From BOG-908 sp963848205 (lineage in GTDB: Bacteria > Pseudomonadota > Alphaproteobacteria > Acetobacterales > Acetobacteraceae): a stretch of 64,000 nucleotides of DNA. Each line of letters starts with the position of its first letter. Position 1 is the first letter of the stretch. This document shows positions 58,438 to 64,000 of this stretch, piece after piece. Made by a program: the position numbers and the translations under genes. The notes under the pieces were generated by a model. It saw only the letters and a list, made by a program, of their open reading frames with translations, was not told where the DNA came from and ran no database searches. Location: positions 234,819 to 298,818 of the forward strand of contig CAWKCV010000004.1 of assembly GCA_963848205.1 (NCBI GenBank), in the 5' to 3' direction.

Positions 58438-59480
58438 GGCGCGGGTGGCGCCGGTGCGGCCACTCGAACGGCATCGCCGGCCTGCAACTGCGTCCCGCCG
58501 GCGACAATCACCGCCTGCCGCGCATCAAGATCGCCCGAGACGGCATCCTGCCCGCCTTGCGTGCCCAACACCGAGACCGTGACGCGCACGGCATGGCCAT
58601 CCCGCATCTGATACACGTAGAACCCGCGTTCGTCGTCCAGCACCGCATCGTGCAGCACGATCCAGCCGCTGAGCCGGCCCACCTCGATATCGGCCCGGAA
58701 CGCCTCACCGACGATCGCCCCTGCCTGCGGCAGGCTCACATCCACATCGAGCAGCCGTGTCCTCGCATCGACCATGCCGTCCAGCCGCACGATGCTGCCG
58801 TCCAGCACACGCGTGGCGCCCGTGCCTTGGGCCAAACGGCTCAGCCGCACGGGCATGCCAGGCCGCACACGTTCGAATTGCGCGGGATCGATGCCGACGG
58901 TCACCACCAGATCGTCGAGCCGGGCGAGCGTCACGAGCGCCGCCCCGGCCGCCACCCGGTCGCCGGGCGAGACCGGGATGCTGGCGACAACGGCATCGAA
59001 CGGCGCGCGTATGTCGGCGATCGGCCGGTCGCTCCCCTGCCGGACCAGCGCATCCAGCGTGGCCCGCGCGTCGGAGGCCGCCTTGTCGGCCTGGGCCAGC
59101 TGGTCGCGCGTCGCCAGCCGCTGGCCCAGCAATTCGGCCGTGTGCGTCCGTTCGGTCTGCGCCAGGTGAAGCGCGGTGGTCGCCTGCTGATAGGCGCTCG
59201 CCGCATTGGCGGACTGGTTGAACACCACCAGCCGGGTGCCGGCCGCCACCCGCTCGCCCTGAGTGACCAGCAGCGCCGCCACCCTTCCCTCCTGCGGCAG
59301 GCTGATGACGGTGCCGCTGCCTTGCGCCGGTGTCGCCTCGCCGAAGGCGGTCAATATGTCCGGCATCGTGCCACGCCGCGCGGGCACCGTGGTCACGAGC
59401 ACCGCGGGCGGCGGCTCGGCCACCGCTTGCGTCACCAAAGTGAGCAGCAGGCACGCCACCCGCACGAGCAGGCGGCTCAA
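58434..59480 (-). CDS. RND periplasmic adaptor subunit
   Basis: A 348-residue membrane-fusion protein. The TTG start overlaps the TGA of the outer-membrane gene (TTGA) and gives a signal peptide (LSRLLVRVACLLLTLVTQAVA). The lipoyl and coiled-coil parts are visible (GTVISLPQEGRVAALLVTQGERVAAGTRLVVF and YQQATTALHLAQTERTHTAELLGQRLATRDQLAQADKAASDARATLDAL). A beta-barrel follows with PFDAVVASIPVSPGDRVAAG. It couples the pump to the outer-membrane channel. Its stop overlaps the pump start. Confidence 0.9.
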   Translation of the reverse strand: MSRLLVRVACLLLTLVTQAVAEPPPAVLVTTVPARRGTMPDILTAFGEATPAQGSGTVISLPQEGRVAALLVTQGERVAAGTRLVVFNQSANAASAYQQATTALHLAQTERTHTAELLGQRLATRDQLAQADKAASDARATLDALVRQGSDRPIADIRAPFDAVVASIPVSPGDRVAAGAALVTLARLDDLVVTVGIDPAQFERVRPGMPVRLSRLAQGTGATRVLDGSIVRLDGMVDARTRLLDVDVSLPQAGAIVGEAFRADIEVGRLSGWIVLHDAVLDDERGFYVYQMRDGHAVRVTVSVLGTQGGQDAVSGDLDARQAVIVAGGTQLQAGDAVRVAAPAPPAP

Positions 59481-60871
59481 ATCGCCGGTCCGCGCGGCGG
59501 CTGGATGACGAGCGGCGGCAGGCCGGCACCGGTCAACGTCGCCAAAGCCACCATCTGCTCGTCCAAGCTCTGCTCCAAAGTGGCGATCAGCTGCTCCTTT
59601 GCCAAATAGGCGCCGATCAGGTCGAGAGCGCTGCGCTCGTCGAGATTGCCCGCTTTGCGTGCTGCCTCGGCCGACTGCGCGTCGCGACGCATCTCCGGCA
59701 GGCCCGCGGCATCCGCCGCAATCTGCCGCCGCAGCAGGGCAATCTCCTGCTCGCCTGCCTGCACCGCGCCCGACGCCTGCGCGAGCCGCGCCGCGTATTC
59801 GGCGTGCAATTGCACGCGGGTGGCGCGCTCGACCGCGATGCCGCCCTGGTTGCGGTCGAAAATCGGCAGGTCGAGCCCGATCTGCGGCCCGACATTGCGT
59901 ATGTTGGAATTGTCGCTCCCGCCGACCACCCCGAACGTGATGTTGGGAAACTGCGACAGGATGGCGACGCGCAGTTTCGCATCCTGCGCCGCATAGCCGT
60001 AGCGCAACGCGGCAAGGTCGGGCCGCCTGTCCGCCAATGTGGCCATCGCCATGCGCGTGCCGGCCTGGCTCAGATCCGGCAAATCGGCCCGTTGTGCCAG
60101 CGCCAGGGGCGCATCCGGCGAAAGCCCCAGCAGCGCCGCGAGCTGGTGGCGGCGTGTCGCTTGCAGCCGCGTCTGGTCGTCGTAGGCGCCCGTCGCCGCC
60201 TGTTCGGCCGAGACATCGGGCGCCGCGGTGGCCAGCGTCGCATTGCCGGCAGCGAGTGCGGCGCGCACGGCGGACGCGCGCGAGATTGCCAGCGACCGCG
60301 TCCGGGCAAGCAACGCCAGCACGCGGTCCCCGTCGATGATGTCGACCGCGAGCAGGCGCGCCTGCGCGATCGTCTGCCATTCCTGCCAGAGCAGGTTGGC
60401 ATCGAGCGAACGCATGTTCTGCCGGGCTGCCTCGCGCCTGGCGCCCCGCGTCACCAGCGAGCGCACATCGTAGGACAATCCCGCGTTCCACCCGATCGTG
60501 GAGCTTCCGGCGGGCCCGCCGCCCACCGGTCCCGCGCCGGCCGGCCCCGCCGCGAGCGGCAGGAGGGAGGCGGTCACCACCGGGTTCGCCAGCAGGCCGG
60601 CCTGGAAAACCTGCGCCTGCGCCACGCCGCGCTGGGCTCGGGCGGCTGCCAGATCGGGATTGTTGGCCACCGCCAACGCCGCCACGTCGGCCACGCTCAA
60701 CGCGCCATCCATGCGCACGCCGGGATTGTCGAGTTCCGCCATCGAAGCCGCAGTCGTGCGGCCCTGCGCCAGCGGCAAAGGCGTATAACGGGCGCACCCC
60801 GAAAGTGCCACCAGCATGAGGTAAATCGGCGCATTGCGCGATCGTCGTTGCTGGCCGAGGCATATGTGCAC
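59477..60871 (-). CDS. TolC/OprM-family outer-membrane efflux lipoprotein
   Basis: About 464 residues in an RND operon. The lipobox IYLMLVALSGCARY indicates a lipoprotein channel. Repeated amphipathic helices are typical of the TolC tunnel (SVADVAALAVANNPDLAAARAQRGVAQAQVFQAGLLANP, SAEAARKAGNLDERSALDLIGAYLAKEQLIATLEQSLDEQMVALATLTG). The GTG start at 60871 is tentative because no ribosome site is clear. It is the first gene of the operon and divergent from the YncE-like gene. An inverted repeat lies around its start. Confidence 0.85.
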   Translation of the reverse strand: MHICLGQQRRSRNAPIYLMLVALSGCARYTPLPLAQGRTTAASMAELDNPGVRMDGALSVADVAALAVANNPDLAAARAQRGVAQAQVFQAGLLANPVVTASLLPLAAGPAGAGPVGGGPAGSSTIGWNAGLSYDVRSLVTRGARREAARQNMRSLDANLLWQEWQTIAQARLLAVDIIDGDRVLALLARTRSLAISRASAVRAALAAGNATLATAAPDVSAEQAATGAYDDQTRLQATRRHQLAALLGLSPDAPLALAQRADLPDLSQAGTRMAMATLADRRPDLAALRYGYAAQDAKLRVAILSQFPNITFGVVGGSDNSNIRNVGPQIGLDLPIFDRNQGGIAVERATRVQLHAEYAARLAQASGAVQAGEQEIALLRRQIAADAAGLPEMRRDAQSAEAARKAGNLDERSALDLIGAYLAKEQLIATLEQSLDEQMVALATLTGAGLPPLVIQPPRGPAI

Positions 60872-60941
60872 ACGGGTTTGTGGCAAAGTTCTACAGTCCC
60901 GCCAAGAGTTCGGCCGCCCAAGCCGGAACCGCCCGTGTGCA
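60867..60941. promoter_or_regulatory. Spaced inverted repeat at the divergent RND/YncE promoter
   Basis: TGCACACGGG at 60867-60876 and its perfect complement CCCGTGTGCA at 60932-60941, 55 bp apart, in the gap between the RND operon and the YncE-like gene. One arm overlaps the proposed GTG start of the outer-membrane gene. It may be a looping operator or chance. Confidence 0.3.
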
Positions 60942-61013
60942 ACCCTTGTTCCCGGCCGTGCATTAGCAGCGCGGCCGCGCCATCGCCGCACCACTCACAT
61001 CAGGATGTTCTAA

Positions 61014-62033
61014 ATGCGTCGTCTCACGCCATTGGCAGCCCTGCTGCTAGCCAGTACCGCCGCCCAGGCAGCCGCACCCGGCTACACGCTGTCCAGGACA
61101 GTGGCGCTGGGCGCACCCGACCGGTGGGATTATGTGAGCTACGACGCCAAAACCAACCGCGTTTTCGTCGCCCACAGCGATCATACCGACGTCGTCGATG
61201 CCACGTCCGGCACGGTCCAGGGCAAGCTTGCCGGGCTGGCGGGAGCCCATGGCCAGGCAGTAGCCTCCGACGGCACCATCTGGGCCGATAGCGGCAAAAC
61301 CGGACAGCTCACGCCGTTCAATTCAAAGACCTTCGCCGCCGGCACGCCGCTTCCCGCCGGCGCCGGTGCCGACGCCGTCGTAGGCGACCCTGCCGGCACG
61401 ATCATCGCGACCATGGACGGCGACGGCAAGACCGCGACGCTCGTGGATGCCGCGACAAGAACCGTCAAATCGACGGTGGCACTCGGTGGCGAACCCGAAT
61501 TCGCGGCGTCGGACAAAGCCGGCCATTTCTATGTCAACATGGCCAGCACAAAGGAAATCGTGGTGGTGGACGCCGCGTTGGGCCGCGTCACCGCGCGCTA
61601 TCCGGTGCCGGATTGCGAATCGCCTCACGGCCTGGCGATGGATGCCGCAACCCGCCGCTTGTTCACCAGCTGCGTCAATGCCAGACTCCTCGTGGTCGAC
61701 GCCGATAACGGGCATGTCTTGCAGACCCTGCCGATCGGCCACGGCACCGACGCCGCGGCGTTCGATCCCGTGCGCAAGCGTGTGTTCAGTTCGAACGGTG
61801 AAGGCACCCTCTCGGTCTTTCAGGAAAGCGATGCAGGCGCGCTCGCCCCGATCGAGACCGTGAAGACGCTGCCAGGCGCGCGCACGATGGCGGTCGATCC
61901 CGCCACCGGCCGCGTGTTCCTGGTCACCGCGGATGTTGTCGGTGACAAGCCGGTTCCGGGCCCGCATGGCGCGCGCTGGGCATATAAGCCGGGCACAACG
62001 AAGCTGCTGTTCCTGGATCCGACCGCGCGATAA
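61014..62033 (+). CDS. Secreted YncE-like beta-propeller protein
   Basis: A 339-residue periplasmic protein with signal peptide MRRLTPLAALLLASTAAQAA. It has repeated blade sequences such as RWDYVSYDAKTNRVFVAHSDHTDVVDATSG, SPHGLAMDAATRRLFTSCVNARLLVVDADNG and ARTMAVDPATGRVFLVTADV, typical of YVTN/YncE seven-bladed propellers. It is divergent from the RND operon. Its role is unknown; related proteins bind DNA, metals or cofactors. Three 14-bp direct repeats follow its stop. Confidence 0.82.
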   Translation: MRRLTPLAALLLASTAAQAAAPGYTLSRTVALGAPDRWDYVSYDAKTNRVFVAHSDHTDVVDATSGTVQGKLAGLAGAHGQAVASDGTIWADSGKTGQLTPFNSKTFAAGTPLPAGAGADAVVGDPAGTIIATMDGDGKTATLVDAATRTVKSTVALGGEPEFAASDKAGHFYVNMASTKEIVVVDAALGRVTARYPVPDCESPHGLAMDAATRRLFTSCVNARLLVVDADNGHVLQTLPIGHGTDAAAFDPVRKRVFSSNGEGTLSVFQESDAGALAPIETVKTLPGARTMAVDPATGRVFLVTADVVGDKPVPGPHGARWAYKPGTTKLLFLDPTAR

Positions 62034-62074
62034 TCTGCCGGTGCTTATCTCCCGGCGCTTATCTGCCGGCGCTT
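62033..62074 (+). repeat. Tandem 14-bp repeat after the YncE-like gene
   Basis: Three units of ATCTGCCGGCGCTT with one or two differences, starting at the last base of the YncE-like stop codon. The unit length equals that of the unrelated repeat in RAYT 3 (14 bp). Confidence 0.8.
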
Positions 62075-62116
62075 ATCTGAAGCGAAACTGGCCGGTGGTC
62101 CTGCCCGCCGGCCACT

Positions 62117-63490
62117 TCAGTCGTGTCCTTCACAGAACAACCAGACGCCGCGGCCACGCAGGGCTAACCGGTAGTAGGCCATGCCTGCGAGCATGAACAG
62201 CGAGACGGTCAGCAGGCCCGGGCGCCCGATATCGGCGTCCATCAGACTGGCCGCGGCAATGCCGGCCGTGCCGATCAACCCGACGATGGGTGCCAGAGGA
62301 TAGAACAGCATCTTCGCTTGGCTGTGCGCCGTCGTTCCACGCCGCCGCCCCACGATGGCGGCGCAGCACAGCAGGGCATAGACGGCAATATTCCCGCCTG
62401 CGAGCAACATGAGCAGGAACCGCATCGGCACGAAACACAAAGCCACGCCCGGCAGACCGATCGCCAGAGTGGCAGCCCACGGCGAGCAATATCGCGGATG
62501 TATCTGCGTGAGCGCACGATTGACGGCATCCGGCCAGCTTCCATCGCGGGCGGACGCGTAAAGCTGGCGTCCGCCGGTGAGCGCCAGCACGATCATCGCG
62601 TTGAATATGGCCGCCGCCACCAGAAGATTCAGAAATCGCCCGAAAAACACGCCGCCCGTCGCACGCACGAAAGCGGCGATCGGGGCGTCCGCGCCGAAGA
62701 ATGCAGCCAGATCAGGCGCGCCGGCGAGCACGCCCAGCAAGGGCGGTATCTGGGTCAGGGCAGCCAGACCGAGCGCCGCATAGACGATCGCGGCCACGCT
62801 GCGGCGCGCCTGCCGTAACTCCTCGCCGAAATAGACGACGGTGCCATAACCGTTGAACGCATAGATGCCGCCCGCCATCGCCAGCCCAAGCGCACCGAGG
62901 CTGACCGGCGCCAGACCGGCGCCCACCGCCTGCATCGGATGCATGACCAACGGCCACACCGGTCGCTGCGCATGCCAGGCGCCCAAGGCGGCCACGCACG
63001 CAAGCGCGCCGATCTCGATCGCCAGAAATGCACCGGTCACCGCGGCATTGATCTGCACGCTCAGCACGGCGACGAGCGTCGACGCGAGAACCATGCCGAT
63101 GGCAACTGGCAAGGCGGGCAAAGCAGGAAATGCCGCCTGCACATAGCTGCCGGCGCCCAGGCAATTGAATGCCAAAGCAATGGCCACCGCCGGCAGCATC
63201 GAAGCGAGAATGGCGAACCCGGCTTCCGGCGACAAAGCGCGGCCAACCATGGTGTATTCGCCGCCTGCATGCGGGAACGCCGACCCGAGTTCCGCATAAA
63301 TTTGCGCCATCGCCAGCCCCACCGCGATCGCTGCGAGAAAGCATGGCACGACGCCGCTGCCGACCTGATGCAGAAGACCGTCGCCGACGATGAATACCCC
63401 AATGCCGGGCGAAAGGCCGGAGAGCGTGATGAGCAAGCCGCCCATCGGTGACATGCCGCGTCGTAAGGTGGGCGTGGCCGTCTCGTCCAT
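62117..63490 (-). CDS. APC-family amino acid permease
   Basis: A 457-residue transporter with about 12 membrane segments. The first helix has GGLLITLSGLSPGIGVFIVG, a TM1-like segment of the APC family; AELGSAFPHAGGEYTMVGRAL is the classic AGGEY loop between TM2 and TM3. The gene starts at MDETATPTL; a GTG/ATG nine codons upstream is possible. It probably takes up amino acids or related amines by proton exchange. It is not in a clear operon, and the next gene to the right is a ferredoxin-like protein. Confidence 0.88.
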   Translation of the reverse strand: MDETATPTLRRGMSPMGGLLITLSGLSPGIGVFIVGDGLLHQVGSGVVPCFLAAIAVGLAMAQIYAELGSAFPHAGGEYTMVGRALSPEAGFAILASMLPAVAIALAFNCLGAGSYVQAAFPALPALPVAIGMVLASTLVAVLSVQINAAVTGAFLAIEIGALACVAALGAWHAQRPVWPLVMHPMQAVGAGLAPVSLGALGLAMAGGIYAFNGYGTVVYFGEELRQARRSVAAIVYAALGLAALTQIPPLLGVLAGAPDLAAFFGADAPIAAFVRATGGVFFGRFLNLLVAAAIFNAMIVLALTGGRQLYASARDGSWPDAVNRALTQIHPRYCSPWAATLAIGLPGVALCFVPMRFLLMLLAGGNIAVYALLCCAAIVGRRRGTTAHSQAKMLFYPLAPIVGLIGTAGIAAASLMDADIGRPGLLTVSLFMLAGMAYYRLALRGRGVWLFCEGHD

Positions 63491-63589
63491 GCTGCGTCCC
63501 GGCGCGTGCCGCCCCATCGCGCAGCGCGTCGATGAACGCTAGGAACAGCCGGCACCGCTGTCCACCGCTTTCGCGGGCCGCCGCACGGC

Positions 63590-63898
63590 CTAGATCAGAT
63601 CGGTCGGCTGCGTTCCCGCCGCCACCACATGAAAGCGAGTGGGATCGGTAGATCGCATCGCCGTCACGGCCTGTTTGGGGCAGATGCCAAGGCAGCGTGT
63701 CTCGATCAGTCCCACCTGGCCGCGGCGGCCGTTCTTGCGCAACATCTCGCGCAGCATCTGTCGCAGGGTCTGTTTGCCATCGTCACCGAAACCACCGTTC
63801 AGCTTGCGGCTGCATTTCCGGCAGATCAGCAACGTGTCGGTCCAGCCGGTGGGGATCGTATGCGACGAGTTTCGTGCGTGGCGTTTGGCTTTGCTCAT
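63590..63898 (-). CDS. (2Fe-2S) ferredoxin-like protein
   Basis: A 102-residue protein with LLICRKCSRKLNGGFGDDGKQTLRQML and ETRCLGICPKQAVT. The four cysteines (CxxC and CxxxC) fit a thioredoxin-like [2Fe-2S] ferredoxin. It is small and cytoplasmic with a basic N-terminus. It may carry electrons to an unknown partner; no partner is adjacent. The window ends 102 bases later without another supported gene. Confidence 0.75.
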   Translation of the reverse strand: MSKAKRHARNSSHTIPTGWTDTLLICRKCSRKLNGGFGDDGKQTLRQMLREMLRKNGRRGQVGLIETRCLGICPKQAVTAMRSTDPTRFHVVAAGTQPTDLI

Positions 63899-64000
63899 GC
63901 AATGCCGAACGCGCGGAAAGCGGAAAAGCCTGCTTCAGGGCATACTTCCATGCGCCGTCACGTCTCTCGGTCGCTTCGGGCATGCGGCGCCGCGCAGGAA

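Noticed and set aside
59481..60863. N-terminal extension of the RND adaptor to 809 residues
   Set aside because: The extension runs opposite in frame through the TolC-like gene on the same strand; the real adaptor starts at the TTG that overlaps that gene's stop and has a signal peptide.
1..64000. tRNA, rRNA and riboswitches
   Set aside because: I looked for T-loop GTTCGAATC-type motifs, rRNA segments and known riboswitch cores in the intergenic regions and did not find any; a covariance-model scan would be decisive.

Overview
This window comes from a strongly GC-rich alphaproteobacterial chromosome, most likely of the Acetobacteraceae (Rhodospirillales). The evidence is indirect. Codon third positions are almost always G or C. 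The gene set is Gram-negative (waaA, lpxK, an LpxL-type acyltransferase, a TonB receptor, an RND pump). hisC and tyrC are adjacent, as in alphaproteobacteria. A BciA-type divinyl (bacterio)chlorophyllide 8-vinyl reductase implies that the organism or its close relatives make bacteriochlorophyll, as some phototrophic Acetobacteraceae do. No rRNA or tRNA gene was seen.

Layout. 1-1.1 kb is unusual low-GC sequence without a convincing gene. 1.1-2.4 kb holds two convergent REP-associated tyrosine transposases (RAYTs) with REP hairpins. 2.5-10.3 kb holds a membrane protein, a secreted protein, a dienelactone-hydrolase-like enzyme, a large secreted phosphoesterase, an AapJ-like binding protein and a haloacid-dehalogenase-type enzyme. 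10.3-14.1 kb is gyrB and recF, read leftward. 14.2-23.1 kb holds a TonB receptor, a TPR-sulfotransferase, a dienoyl-CoA isomerase-like protein, NDH-2, a lysozyme with a secreted partner, and HMG-CoA lyase. 23.1-24.7 kb is a second low-GC patch with a membrane protein and a decayed third RAYT. 24.9-29.5 kb holds a two-component system, an ArsR/SRPBCC pair and bciA. 29.7-35 kb holds secreted and outer-membrane proteins ending in a DyP peroxidase. 35-41.7 kb holds a GH128-like hydrolase, SDR, EcsC, dnaB, exonuclease III, a CHAP protein and RidA. 41.8-44.4 kb is a molybdoenzyme-maturation operon (mocA-like and a split xdhC). 44.4-46.5 kb is hisC-tyrC. 46.5-47.4 kb is a third low-GC patch. 47.4-54.5 kb is an envelope-lipid cluster (lipid kinase, LpxH-like phosphoesterase, glycosyltransferase, DUF374 acyltransferase, waaA, lpxK, lpxL-like). 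54.6-64 kb holds an enoyl-CoA hydratase, an RND efflux operon, a YncE-like protein, an APC permease and a ferredoxin-like protein.

The main unexplained signal is a dispersed repeat found at 14 sites between 8 and 51 kb. Its arm starts GGAAGCAGTCC, continues through an A/T-rich hairpin, and ends ACTTTTGCT and often GCTGTCGCG. Nearly every arm begins within about 10 nt of a stop codon and points the same way as that gene. It occurs on both strands, as single arms or as inverted pairs. In three genes (the HAD enzyme, the TPR-sulfotransferase and recF) the stop codon lies inside the repeat, so the repeat encodes the protein's C-terminus. A second system is the RAYT/REP set: three transposases in different states of decay, each near a REP-like hairpin whose stem differs by paired substitutions. 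One of them has lost its catalytic tyrosine and ends inside a REP.
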